A stretch of 19,508 nucleotides of DNA from Rhodobacteraceae bacterium UBA6273 (GCA_002440625.1 DJUV01000078.1:1-19508), one strand, 5' to 3'. Numbered from the stretch's first letter, positions 7,534 to 14,860 are shown. The notes: generated by a model not told the origin, from the letters alone. Made by a program: numbers and translations.

Positions 7534-8007
7534 TCAGGCGGGAAGGTCGATCCCGCGTTCGTCCTTCAGGGTTTTCAGCACAAGCTCCGACCGCACCTGC
7601 GCCACTTGCGGGTGCGGCAAGAGATCCCTGTGGATGAAGTCGGAAAAGGCCTCAAGATCGCGGACGCGGATGTCGAGGACGTAGTCGGCATCGCCGGAGA
7701 CGGAGAAGGCGGAGCGAATCTCAGGGTGTGCCGAGACGAAGGTGGCGAAGGTGTTTTCCTTTTCCTGGCCGTGGCTCCTCAGGTTGACGCGGACGATGGC
7801 GCGAAGGCCGAAGCCGAGTTTCTGGGCGCTGAGCCGGGCCGAATAGCCTTCGATCACGCCAGCCTCCTCCAGCGCGGCGCGGCGGCGGGAGATCTGCGAG
7901 GGCGAAAGGTTCACGACCTCGGCCAAGGCGGCATTGGTCATGGCGCCGTCGCGCTGCAGGGCAGAAAGAATTGCGAGATCGAATCCATCCATGCGCGGAT
8001 CGTGCAT
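7534..8007 (-). CDS. Lrp/AsnC family transcriptional regulator
   Basis: This is a 157-residue DNA-binding regulator. An N-terminal winged helix-turn-helix (about residues 9-60, with TNAALAEVVNLSPSQISRRR) is followed by the RAM/AsnC ligand-binding domain (about 68-145, with the Gly-Asp-Ala-Asp-Tyr turn in SVSGDADYVLDIRV). Members form dimers and octamers and respond to amino acids. It is divergent from the hydroxyphenylpyruvate dioxygenase gene, so regulation of tyrosine or phenylalanine breakdown, and autoregulation, are the natural inference. Start: ATG at 8007 gives a short leader MHDPR before the conserved MDGFD; ATG at 7992 is nearly as good, and neither has a strong ribosome site. The frame stays open for about 100 further codons upstream, but that part runs through the hpd gene and is not family-like. 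Confidence 0.9.
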   Translation of the reverse strand: MHDPRMDGFDLAILSALQRDGAMTNAALAEVVNLSPSQISRRRAALEEAGVIEGYSARLSAQKLGFGLRAIVRVNLRSHGQEKENTFATFVSAHPEIRSAFSVSGDADYVLDIRVRDLEAFSDFIHRDLLPHPQVAQVRSELVLKTLKDERGIDLPA

Positions 8008-8057
8008 CAGGCTGGAGTTCTGCGCAATCAACGTGTGCTGTGGCGGCGCAATCGGCA

Positions 8058-8096
8058 CAGAATGCATCCTTCGTGCGGGTGTTTTCAGGCATTCTG
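8058..8096. promoter_or_regulatory. Inverted repeat CAGAATGC-N23-GCATTCTG in the lrp-type/hpd divergent region
   Basis: Perfect 8-bp arms at 8058-8065 and 8089-8096 are separated by 23 bp, so equivalent positions lie 31 bp apart, close to three helical turns. It sits in the 124-bp space between divergent genes. GCGCAATC is also repeated directly at 8022-8029 and 8046-8053. A site for the adjacent Lrp-type protein, which tends to bind phased sites, is an inference. Confidence 0.5.
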
Positions 8097-8131
8097 GCAG
8101 GGACAGGACGCGATGAGAGGAGCTTTGCGCG

Positions 8132-9241
8132 ATGGGACCCTTCCCGCATGACGGCCCGAAGGCCACGATCAGTGAAAAGAACCCGGCCGGAACGGACGGA
8201 TTCGAATTCGTGGAATTCGCCCATCCGGAGCCTGAGGTGCTGGACGGCGTGTTCCGCCAGATGGGATTCGTCCCGGTTGCGAAGCACAAGGCGAAGGCGA
8301 TCACCCTCTACCGGCAGGGCGACGTCACCTACCTTCTCAACGCCGAACCGAAAAGCCATGCGGCGGAATTCGTCGCAGAGCACGGTCCCTGCGCCCCGGC
8401 GATGGCCTGGCGGGTTGTCGATGCGAAGGTGGCGCTGAAGCGGGCGCTTGACCTTGGCGCCACGGAATACACCGGGCCGGGCAAATCGCTCGACGTGCCG
8501 GCGGTCGTCGGCATCGGCGGCTCGCTTCTCTATTTCGTTGATACCTACGGCGAGAAGGGCAGCGCCTATAAGGCCGAATATGACTGGCTCGGCGAGGTTG
8601 ACCCGCGGCCCGAGGGCTTCGGTTTCTACTACCTTGATCACCTGACCCATAACGTGATCCGGGGCAACATGGACACCTGGTACAAGTTCTACCACGACAC
8701 GTTCAACTTCCGCGAAATCCGCTTCTTCGACATTCAGGGCAAGCAGACCGGGCTGGTGAGCCGGGCGCTGACCTCGCCCGATGGCAAGATCCGGATTCCG
8801 ATCAACGAATCGACCGACGACAAGAGCCAGATCGAGGAATACATCCGCCGCTACAAGGGCGAGGGCATCCAGCATATCGCCGTCGCCTCCGAGGATATCT
8901 ACGGCGCCACCGACCGGATTGCCGATGCCGGCATGAAATTCATGCCCGGCCCGCCCGAGACCTATTACGAGAAGTCGCGCGAACGGGTGCATGGCCATGA
9001 CGAGCCGATCGATCGGATGAAGAAATACGGCATCCTGATCGACGGCGAGGGCGTGGTGGGCGGCGGTGAGACGCGCATCCTCCTGCAGATCTTCTCCAAG
9101 ACCGTGATCGGGCCGATCTTCTTCGAGTTCATCCAGAGGAAGGGCGACGACGGTTTCGGCGAGGGCAATTTCCGCGCGCTGTTCGAATCGATCGAGGAAG
9201 ACCAGATCCGGCGCGGTGTGCTGAAGCCCGACGCGGCCTGA
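8132..9241 (+). CDS. hpd: 4-Hydroxyphenylpyruvate dioxygenase
   Basis: This 369-residue enzyme converts 4-hydroxyphenylpyruvate and O2 to homogentisate and CO2, the second step of tyrosine catabolism. The two vicinal-oxygen-chelate halves are visible, and the Fe(II) triad is intact in the second: H170 (in LDHLTHNV), H248 (in GIQHIAVA) and E332 (in IFFEFIQRKG). The C-terminal GDDGFGEGNFRALFESIEED is the near-invariant HPPD tail that gates the active site. ATG 8132 follows GAGAGGA (8115-8121). No homogentisate dioxygenase or fumarylacetoacetase gene is present nearby, so the remaining pathway must lie elsewhere. The divergent Lrp-type gene is the likely regulator. Confidence 0.97.
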   Translation: MGPFPHDGPKATISEKNPAGTDGFEFVEFAHPEPEVLDGVFRQMGFVPVAKHKAKAITLYRQGDVTYLLNAEPKSHAAEFVAEHGPCAPAMAWRVVDAKVALKRALDLGATEYTGPGKSLDVPAVVGIGGSLLYFVDTYGEKGSAYKAEYDWLGEVDPRPEGFGFYYLDHLTHNVIRGNMDTWYKFYHDTFNFREIRFFDIQGKQTGLVSRALTSPDGKIRIPINESTDDKSQIEEYIRRYKGEGIQHIAVASEDIYGATDRIADAGMKFMPGPPETYYEKSRERVHGHDEPIDRMKKYGILIDGEGVVGGGETRILLQIFSKTVIGPIFFEFIQRKGDDGFGEGNFRALFESIEEDQIRRGVLKPDAA

Positions 9242-9319
9242 GGGCTGCGGGAACCACGCGTGATCGCATAACGTTACCTTCCCGACTAGGCTCACGAGTG
9301 TCTGTTGGGGAGGTGAACG

Positions 9320-10957
9320 ATGCTGCGTCTGTCACTCATTGCCGTTGTGATGGTGTTGGCCGGTCCAGCACTGGCGCAGAACGTCGCGCTGGTGATCGGC
9401 AACGAGAACTACCGGCACGGGCCGGATATCGGCGGCGCAGCGGACGCGCTGGATGCGGCGAGTGCCTTGGAAGGCGCGGGGCTTGTCGTCGAAAAGGGTG
9501 CCGACCTTTCCACCGAAGCGATGCGGAGCCTTGTGCGGGGCTACTATGCCCAGACGCAAAGGCCGGGGCGGAGCGTGATCCTGCTTTCCGGGCAGTTCGT
9601 GTCACACGGGGCGGAGACATGGCTTCTTGGCACTGAGGCGAATGCGCCGGGGTTGCCGGATGCCGACCTTGCCGGTTTGCCGCTCGGCACCATTCTGGAA
9701 ATGGCGGCGGAAAGGCCGGGTGGGGCCATCGTGCTTTTGGGCACCGAAGAGGAGGATCCTTTGCTCGGTCGCGGGCTGATCGCCGGGATTGGCGAAATCG
9801 TGGTGCCGCAGGGGGTGACGCTGATTTCCGGCGATGCGGGCGAAGTTGCCGCCTTTGCCGGGGATGTGCTGACGCGGCCGGGGCAGAGTGCGGCGGAGAT
9901 CGCGGCGCAGGCGGGCGACCTCAGGATCAGGGGTTTTCTTGGCGCGTTGACGCCGTTCCTGCCGGAAACCGCCGCGCCGCCCCCGGCTCAGACCAGCGGG
10001 AATGACGCCCTGGCGGCGGAACTGGCGGAGCGCGAGCTTTGGGACACGACCCGCAGCATCGACACGGCGAAAGGCTACGAATCCTATCTCAGGCGCTATC
10101 CTGACGGGCTTTTCGCCGATGCGGCGCGGAAGGCCATTGCAGCGAAGAATGATCCTTCAGCGCGGGCCAAGGCCGAAGAAGACGCGCTGGCCTTGAGCCG
10201 CGACCAGCGGCGGCAGATCCAGCGCGACCTCTCCATCCTCGACATCAACCCGCGCGGACTTGACGGGCTTTTCGGGGCGGGATCTCGGACCGCGATCGCC
10301 ACATGGCAGAAGCGGAACGACTATCCCGCCACCGGCTTTGTCACCGGCAAGCAAATGGCGGCGCTGGCGGCGCAGGCCGAACGCCGCGCGGCGGAGCTTG
10401 AGGTCGAGGCAGCCAAGCGGCAGGCGGAGCAGGAACGGAGCGACCGGCTTTACTGGGAACAGACCGGCAAGGCCGGGGACGAGGCGGGCTTGCGCGCCTA
10501 TCTCAAGCGCTATCCTGACGGGCTTTTCGCCGAACTGGCGCAGGAACGGCTGAAGGTCTTCGACGACCAGCGGAAGGAAGAAGCGGCGGCAGCGGACCGG
10601 GCGGCCTGGGACCGGGCGCTACGGATGAATACGCCGGCGGGGTTCCGCGAGTATCTTGCGGCCTATCCGAAGGGCGCTTTTGCCGATGATGCGCGGCAGA
10701 TCCTGTCGGATCTTGGCGCTTCGGACGAGGATCAGGCGGCGAAACAGGCGGAGGATGCGCTGGGCCTCAATGCAGGGTTCCGGCGGATGATCGAGCAACG
10801 GCTGGCGGCCCTTGGCCTGAAGCCGGGTGCGATTGATGGGACGTTCGACGCCGATACGCGGCGCGCGATCCGGCGCTATCAGACGGCGCGCAATCTGCCG
10901 GTCAGCGGCTACCTCAACCAGCAGACGGTGGCGCGGCTTCTGGTCGATTCGATCTGA
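9320..10957 (+). CDS. Exported caspase-like (degenerate) protein with two peptidoglycan-binding-like domains and three short repeats
   Basis: This 545-residue protein starts with a signal peptide (1-19, cleavage after GPALA). Residues 21-210 resemble a caspase-like (peptidase C14) fold: VALVIGNENY opens the domain, but the positions expected for catalytic His (SGQFVSHG, 90-97) and Cys (LLGTEEEDP, 139-147, where active relatives have a D-A-C-R motif) do not keep these residues. A Pro-rich linker (about 215-224) precedes peptidoglycan-binding-like units at about 296-350 and 487-542, each with an LDG/IDG-x-F turn. Three related segments of about 33 residues (241-273, 379-411, 430-462) share YPDGLFA or YPKGAFA; the region around 351-375 is a charged helix. 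It probably works in the periplasm at the cell wall as a non-catalytic scaffold. GGGGAGGTG supports the start. Confidence 0.8.
   Translation: MLRLSLIAVVMVLAGPALAQNVALVIGNENYRHGPDIGGAADALDAASALEGAGLVVEKGADLSTEAMRSLVRGYYAQTQRPGRSVILLSGQFVSHGAETWLLGTEANAPGLPDADLAGLPLGTILEMAAERPGGAIVLLGTEEEDPLLGRGLIAGIGEIVVPQGVTLISGDAGEVAAFAGDVLTRPGQSAAEIAAQAGDLRIRGFLGALTPFLPETAAPPPAQTSGNDALAAELAERELWDTTRSIDTAKGYESYLRRYPDGLFADAARKAIAAKNDPSARAKAEEDALALSRDQRRQIQRDLSILDINPRGLDGLFGAGSRTAIATWQKRNDYPATGFVTGKQMAALAAQAERRAAELEVEAAKRQAEQERSDRLYWEQTGKAGDEAGLRAYLKRYPDGLFAELAQERLKVFDDQRKEEAAAADRAAWDRALRMNTPAGFREYLAAYPKGAFADDARQILSDLGASDEDQAAKQAEDALGLNAGFRRMIEQRLAALGLKPGAIDGTFDADTRRAIRRYQTARNLPVSGYLNQQTVARLLVDSI
10083..10533 (+). 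repeat. Near-identical 37-bp direct repeat inside the caspase-like gene
   Basis: Positions 10083-10119 and 10497-10533 differ at a single base (G/A at 10092/10506), including 27 identical bases covering GCGCTATCCTGACGGGCTTT and onward. It encodes the YLRRYPDGLFA and YLKRYPDGLFA units. Such nucleotide identity, including third positions, suggests a recent internal duplication or gene conversion. Confidence 0.85.
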
Positions 10958-10978
10958 AGGCAGGTCCCGGAAAAGACG

Positions 10979-11004
10979 AAGGCCGCCGGTTGCCCGGCGG
11001 CCTT
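10979..11004. terminator. Bidirectional rho-independent-type terminator between the caspase-like gene and rpmJ
   Basis: AAGGCCGCCGG (10979-10989) pairs perfectly with CCGGCGGCCTT (10994-11004) over a TTGC loop, an 11-bp stem. On the plus strand it is followed by TTTCGCATT; on the minus strand a short T-containing tract (TTCGTCTTTT) follows. It lies between two convergent genes and can serve both. Confidence 0.85.
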
Positions 11005-11027
11005 TCGCATTCGGTATGCCCGAAAGC

Positions 11028-11153
11028 TCAGCCCTGGCGGGCTTTGAAGCGGCGCTGCGTCTTGTTGATCACATAGACACGGCCCTTGCGGCGCACGACC
11101 TGACAGTCGCGATGGCGCAACTTCAGCGAGCGGAGCGAGTTCTTGACCTTCAT
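11028..11153 (-). CDS. rpmJ: 50S ribosomal protein L36 (zinc-less form)
   Basis: This 41-residue protein begins [17 protein letters not shown], continues with a basic segment containing [18 protein letters not shown], and is the standard alphaproteobacterial L36. It binds 23S rRNA in the large subunit. Only one cysteine (C17) remains, so the CxxC...C...H zinc site of the classical L36 is absent, as is usual for this lineage's C-minus form. AGGAG (11161-11165 on the minus strand) lies just upstream of the ATG. It is a stand-alone gene, separated from the ribosomal operons, bounded downstream by the shared terminator and upstream by the tRNA-Val terminator. It was found by translating the minus strand because it is short. 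Confidence 0.95.
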   Translation of the reverse strand: MKVKNSLRSLKLRHRDCQVVRRKGRVYVINKTQRRFKARQG

Positions 11154-11171
11154 CGGTCTTCTCCTATTCGC

Positions 11172-11186
11172 GGCGCGCGTCGCGCC
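11172..11186 (-). promoter_or_regulatory. GC hairpin in the rpmJ leader
   Basis: GGCGCG (11172-11177) pairs with CGCGCC (11181-11186) over a 3-nt loop, 6 to 20 nt upstream of the rpmJ ribosome site on the minus strand. It may affect ribosome loading; the GC-rich context makes a chance stem possible. Confidence 0.35.
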
Positions 11187-11196
11187 TGGTGAAACA

Positions 11197-11221
11197 CAAA
11201 ATCGCCCCCGAATCGGGGGCG
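11197..11221 (-). terminator. Rho-independent terminator of the tRNA-Val gene
   Basis: On the minus strand CGCCCCCG pairs with CGGGGGCG over an ATT loop (stem arms 11203-11210 and 11214-11221), and is followed by ATTTTGTGTTT. It begins 3 nt after the tRNA CCA end, a textbook position. Confidence 0.88.
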
Positions 11222-11223
11222 GA

Positions 11224-11298
11224 TGGTGGGCGGTACTGGGATCGAACCAGTGGCCACTACGATGTCAACGTAGTGCTCTACCGCTGAGCTAACCGCCC
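11224..11298 (-). tRNA. tRNA-Val (anticodon GAC)
   Basis: On the minus strand the 75-nt gene starts GGGCGGTTAGCTCAGCGGT and folds as a full cloverleaf. The acceptor stem GGGCGGT pairs with the ACCGCCC 3' arm; the D-loop holds AGCGGTAG; the anticodon stem ACTAC/GTAGT carries loop TTGACAT with anticodon GAC; the T-arm contains GGTTCGATCC. Discriminator A and an encoded CCA (11224-11226 on the plus strand as TGG) complete the 3' end. It reads GUC and GUU valine codons. Promoter and terminator sequences bracket it, so it is a single-gene unit. Confidence 0.97.
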
Positions 11299-11364
11299 GT
11301 TCCGTCAACGATTCCGCCTGTTCCAAAGTATTGGAACGCGGCAGGTCCCGCGTCAGTCCCGCGG

Positions 11365-11393
11365 TCTATAAAAGGAGTCGCTGGCGCTTTCAA
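11365..11393 (-). promoter_or_regulatory. Sigma-70-type promoter for tRNA-Val
   Basis: On the minus strand TTGAAA (11388-11393) and TATAGA (11365-11370) are spaced by exactly 17 bp. The bases just after the -10 (CCGCGGGAC) are GC-rich, as in stringently controlled stable-RNA promoters. Transcription would start near 11358, giving a leader of about 60 nt before the tRNA 5' end. Confidence 0.75.
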
Positions 11394-11449
11394 GGGGTTT
11401 CAGGAATGGCTTATTTGCTCTTATAGTTTGCGAACTGGAGGACGATTGC

Positions 11450-12313
11450 ATGGCGCCGTTGCCTTATGACCTGACATTGCCGGCCGAGCGCAGGACCAGT
11501 GTCATCTTTTCGTCCCCCCATAGTGGTCGTGATTATCCGCACGGATTCCTCCGCAACAGCATTCTGGACGAGCGCACGATACGGTCGTCGGAGGATGCCT
11601 TTGTCGACGATCTGCTCGATACCGTGCCGGGCTTTGGTGCGCCCTTGCTGGCCGCGCGCGCGCCGCGCGCCTATGTCGACCTGAACAGGGGGCCGGATGA
11701 GCTTGACCCGGCGGTGATCGACGGGCTCAGGCCGGCGGGCTACAACCCCCGCGTCTCCTCCGGTCTTGGCGTCATTCCCCGCGTCGTTGCCGGCGGCAAG
11801 CCGATCTACCGCAACAAGCTTAGCCCCGATGAGGTGATGGCGCGGATCGACGGCTGCTGGACGCCCTATCACGACTGCCTCAAGGAGCTGATCGCCGAAA
11901 GCCGGTCGCAGTTCGGCGAGGCGATCCTTGTCGACATGCATTCGATGCCGCATGAGGCGGTCGATTCCATCGTGCAGGCCGGGGCGCGCCGGCCCGAGAT
12001 CATCCTTGGCGACCGTTTCGGCGCGGCGGCGGCGGGCCATGTCGTCGACCGGATCGAGGAAGCCTTTGTGGCCGCGGGGTTCCGCACGCTGAGGAACGCG
12101 CCGTTTGCCGGCGCCTATATTGCCCAGACCTATGGCCGCCCGACCGCCGGGGCGCATGTGGTGCAGATCGAGATCGACCGCGCGCTTTACATGAACGAGC
12201 GGGAAATCCGGCCGAATGGCAATTACAAGGGTTTCAAGAAAACCCTGACCGGCATCCTGGGCGAAATCGCGGCCATCGGCCGGCCCCGCACCATGCTTGC
12301 CGCCGCCGAATAG
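11450..12313 (+). CDS. N-formylglutamate amidohydrolase family protein
   Basis: This 287-residue protein is of the PF05013 type (HutG-like deformylases and relatives). Visible conserved elements are SPHSGRDYP (22-30), the acidic SSEDAFVDDL (47-56), VDLNR (76-80), VDMHSMPH (161-168) and the late QIEIDRALYM (239-248); the His, Asp and Glu residues in these motifs are the presumed metal ligands. By family knowledge such enzymes split N-formylglutamate to formate and glutamate at the end of one histidine-degradation route. No hut genes are nearby, so the true amide substrate may differ. GGAGGA (11437-11442) precedes ATG 11450. A weak TATAGT (11422-11427) may be its -10 element. Its TAG abuts the stop codon of convergent dinB. 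Confidence 0.88.
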   Translation: MAPLPYDLTLPAERRTSVIFSSPHSGRDYPHGFLRNSILDERTIRSSEDAFVDDLLDTVPGFGAPLLAARAPRAYVDLNRGPDELDPAVIDGLRPAGYNPRVSSGLGVIPRVVAGGKPIYRNKLSPDEVMARIDGCWTPYHDCLKELIAESRSQFGEAILVDMHSMPHEAVDSIVQAGARRPEIILGDRFGAAAAGHVVDRIEEAFVAAGFRTLRNAPFAGAYIAQTYGRPTAGAHVVQIEIDRALYMNEREIRPNGNYKGFKKTLTGILGEIAAIGRPRTMLAAAE

Positions 12314-13567
12314 TCACCTGAGCGCACGGCCCTTCCTTATGGCATCCGCACCGAAGCGGGCACGGATTGCGTCTGCCGCGCGTTCGGCATCGGCGCGGCG
12401 CTTGGCGTCGGGGTCGAGAAGATCGGGCGTCAGGTCGGCGGCCTCGGCCGGGCAGATGTCCGAGAGGCCGACACCGATCAGCCGGTAGGCGTCGCGCCCG
12501 CCGACATGGGCCAGAAGCTCGGCACTTTCGCGGTAGAGCCGGTCGGCCATCTGTGTCGGTTCGCGCAAGGAATGGCGGCGGGTGACAAGGCTGAAGTCGG
12601 CGCGCTTCAGTTTCAGCGTCACCGTCCGGCCGGCAAGGCCCTTGGCCTTGGCGCGGTCGGTCACGCGTTCCGCGAGGCGCCAGATATGGCCGTCAAGGAG
12701 GTCACGGTCGGAGGTATCCTCATCAAAGGTGGTTTCCGCCGAGATCGACTTCATCGGCTCATGCGGGTTGACGCGGCGGTGATCCTCGCCGCGGGCAAGG
12801 TGCCAGAGCCGGTCGCCGATCTGGCCGAAGCGGTGGATCAGGTCCTTGCGGTCCCAGCGGGCGAGGTCGTCGAAGGTGCGGATGCCGACCTCTTCCAGCT
12901 GCGCCTGCGAGGCCGCACCGACGCCCCAGATCATGCGCACGGGCTTGCCCTTCAGGAAGGCTGCCGTATCCGCCTTGCCGATCACCGAAAAGCCGCGCGG
13001 CTTGTCGAGGTCGGAGGCGATCTTGGCGAGGAACTTGTTGTGCGAGAGGCCGACCGAGCCGGTCAGGCCGATCTCCTCCTCCATCCGCTTCAAAAGCCGG
13101 GCGAGAAGGACAACGGGCGGCGCCTTGTGCAGCCTTTCCGTGCCGGTCAGGTCGAGGAAGGCCTCATCCAGCGACAGCGGCTCGATCACCGGGGTCAGTT
13201 CGTCCATCAGCGCGCGGATCTGGCGGGAAACGGCGGCGTAGTGGCTGTGCCGGGGCTTGACCACGATGGCCTCGGGGCAAAGCTTCAGGGCCCGGAACAT
13301 CGGCATGGCCGAACGCACGCCCTTGATGCGGGCAAGATAGCAGCAGGTCGAGACGACGCCGCGCCGTTCGCCGCCGACGATGACCGGCAAGGGCCGCAGG
13401 TCCGGATTGTCGCGCTTTTCGACGCTGGCATAGAAGGCGTCGCAGTCCATGTGGGCGATGGACAGCGTGAGAAGCTCTGGGTGGCTGAGGACGCGCGGCG
13501 ACCGGCAGGCCGGGCAGCGGGGGCCGGTCTCGAACGTCGTCAGGCAATCGCGGCAGAGGGCGGGCAT
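12314..13567 (-). CDS. dinB: DNA polymerase IV (Y-family) with N-terminal zinc ribbon
   Basis: This 417-residue translesion polymerase has the DinB palm residues D41 (in HMDCDAFYASVE) and D134-E135 (in LSLDEAFLDLT); the aromatic at Y46 is the steric-gate position. The thumb (helix-hairpin-helix, WGVGAASQAQLEEVGI) and little-finger domain follow, ending near residue 380. Before the polymerase core lies a 34-residue extension with C5-x-x-C8 and C18-x-x-C21, a probable zinc ribbon that E. coli DinB lacks and that is common in this bacterial group. The start is ATG 13567, giving MPALCRDC; a TTG at 13594 would add nine residues without family support. It follows the cyclase gene by 45 bp in the same direction. 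No beta-clamp motif of the strict QLxLF type is evident at the very C-terminus. Confidence 0.95.
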   Translation of the reverse strand: MPALCRDCLTTFETGPRCPACRSPRVLSHPELLTLSIAHMDCDAFYASVEKRDNPDLRPLPVIVGGERRGVVSTCCYLARIKGVRSAMPMFRALKLCPEAIVVKPRHSHYAAVSRQIRALMDELTPVIEPLSLDEAFLDLTGTERLHKAPPVVLLARLLKRMEEEIGLTGSVGLSHNKFLAKIASDLDKPRGFSVIGKADTAAFLKGKPVRMIWGVGAASQAQLEEVGIRTFDDLARWDRKDLIHRFGQIGDRLWHLARGEDHRRVNPHEPMKSISAETTFDEDTSDRDLLDGHIWRLAERVTDRAKAKGLAGRTVTLKLKRADFSLVTRRHSLREPTQMADRLYRESAELLAHVGGRDAYRLIGVGLSDICPAEAADLTPDLLDPDAKRRADAERAADAIRARFGADAIRKGRALR

Positions 13568-13612
13568 GGCGGCAGGATAGCCGAAGGCGCGCAAGCGCGG
13601 GAGGGGGTGGCG

Positions 13613-14812
13613 TCAGAGCTTCAGCGCCAGCACTTCGATCGGCTCGGGAATGCCCCGGACGGGAAAGGTGCCGATGGCGGTGAAGTCATCGGGGCGGTCC
13701 GCGCGGCGGGCGAAATCGCCGGTGACGAGAACCGGGCAATCGACCTCGCGGGTCAGGCCTTGCAGGCGTGCGGCGATGTTCACCACGGGTCCGATCACCG
13801 TGAAATCGAGCCGGTTGCGGGAACCGATGTTGCCGTAGCTGACTTCGCCAAGATGGATGCCCACGCCCTGATGAAGCTCCGGCAGGCCGCTGGTGAGGTT
13901 CTCGGCGTTCAGGGCGGCGAGGCGTTCCTGACCCTCGCGCACCGCCGCGATCAGGTTCGCGCAGGCCTCCGGCTGATCGAGCGGGAAGATCGCCAGCATG
14001 CCGTCGCCCATGAACTTCAGGATCTCGCCGCCGTGGCGTTCGATCGGATCGGCGATGGCCTCGAAATAGGCGTTGAGGACGGCGATCACCTCATCCCGCG
14101 GACGTTCGGCGGTCATGTCGGTGAAATGGCGCAGATCGGAGATCATCGTTGCGGCCTCGATGGAGGAGCCAAGCCCGCGCCGGGTTTCACCGGCCAGGAT
14201 CCGCTGCGCCGCGATGGGCCCCACGTAGGTTTCCATCAGGGTGCGCAGGACGATGTTCTTTGACCGGACCTCGGTGACGAGGGCGATGAGGGGGGTGATG
14301 CGGCGCAGGAAGGCCAGTTCGGCCAACGAAAAGCCCCGTGGTGCATCGGAGGAGAACGTCAGGACGTGGAATTTGCCGAGCGTGTAGTGGATCGGCCAGA
14401 CGACATAATCGGTCAGCCCCTGCGCCTTCAGGTCCGCGAGGACCGGGAAGTCGAACTGATCCTCGGCAAGGTCGGCGAGATGCCTGCGAATCTCGGTCGC
14501 GCCGTTACGAACGCTGAGGATCGGGCTGTTGCGGTATCCTTCTGTCGGTTCGTCGGAATAGGCGTGGGTGATGACCTCGACCTCCTCCACACCCAGCTTC
14601 CAGATCAGCGTCGCCCCGAACCATTCCCGGTGCTGGGTATGCAGGTGCAGGGACAAACGGGCGACGGACAGGCCCGCGCCCCGCAGGCGGCCGGCAAGAT
14701 CCACCAGAAGATTGTCGATGAAGCGCTCGCCATAGCTGCGGTTCAGGAGCCAGTCGAAGACCTCTTCGGCGGCCTGATGCCGGAAGGTGGCGGGTGAGTT
14801 GATCTCGTTCAT
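13613..14812 (-). CDS. Class III adenylate cyclase with an uncharacterised N-terminal sensory region
   Basis: This 399-residue protein has an N-terminal half (about 1-185) without transmembrane segments that looks GAF-like in its strand and helix pattern, and a class III nucleotide cyclase domain (about 215-395). The catalytic set is complete: metal-binding D226 (ISDLRHFT) and D270 (KFMGDGML), adenine-selecting K267 and D336 (LDFTVIG), and transition-state N345 and R349 (VVNIAARL). That combination predicts cAMP rather than cGMP as product. The protein should be cytosolic. GGGGGAG precedes the ATG. It is divergent from the stomatin-like gene across 169 bp and upstream of dinB. The ligand of the N-terminal region is not apparent. 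Confidence 0.9.
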   Translation of the reverse strand: MNEINSPATFRHQAAEEVFDWLLNRSYGERFIDNLLVDLAGRLRGAGLSVARLSLHLHTQHREWFGATLIWKLGVEEVEVITHAYSDEPTEGYRNSPILSVRNGATEIRRHLADLAEDQFDFPVLADLKAQGLTDYVVWPIHYTLGKFHVLTFSSDAPRGFSLAELAFLRRITPLIALVTEVRSKNIVLRTLMETYVGPIAAQRILAGETRRGLGSSIEAATMISDLRHFTDMTAERPRDEVIAVLNAYFEAIADPIERHGGEILKFMGDGMLAIFPLDQPEACANLIAAVREGQERLAALNAENLTSGLPELHQGVGIHLGEVSYGNIGSRNRLDFTVIGPVVNIAARLQGLTREVDCPVLVTGDFARRADRPDDFTAIGTFPVRGIPEPIEVLALKL

Positions 14813-14860
14813 GGGCCGACTCCCCCTGTGCCTTGCCCGTCAGATTTGGCGAGACGGCGA

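Noticed and set aside
8008..8304. N-terminal extension of the Lrp-type regulator
   Set aside because: The extra residues run antisense through the hpd start and are not family-like; a normal-length Lrp/AsnC protein begins at 8007 or 7992.
11224..11298. tRNA-Val as an integration (attachment) site
   Set aside because: There is no integrase gene and no repeated tRNA 3' end within the window, so no integrated element is supported.
12506..14263. A plus-strand open frame of 585 codons opposite dinB and the cyclase
   Set aside because: No domain is visible and the composition is that of an antisense shadow; the opposite strand encodes two complete enzymes with intact catalytic motifs.
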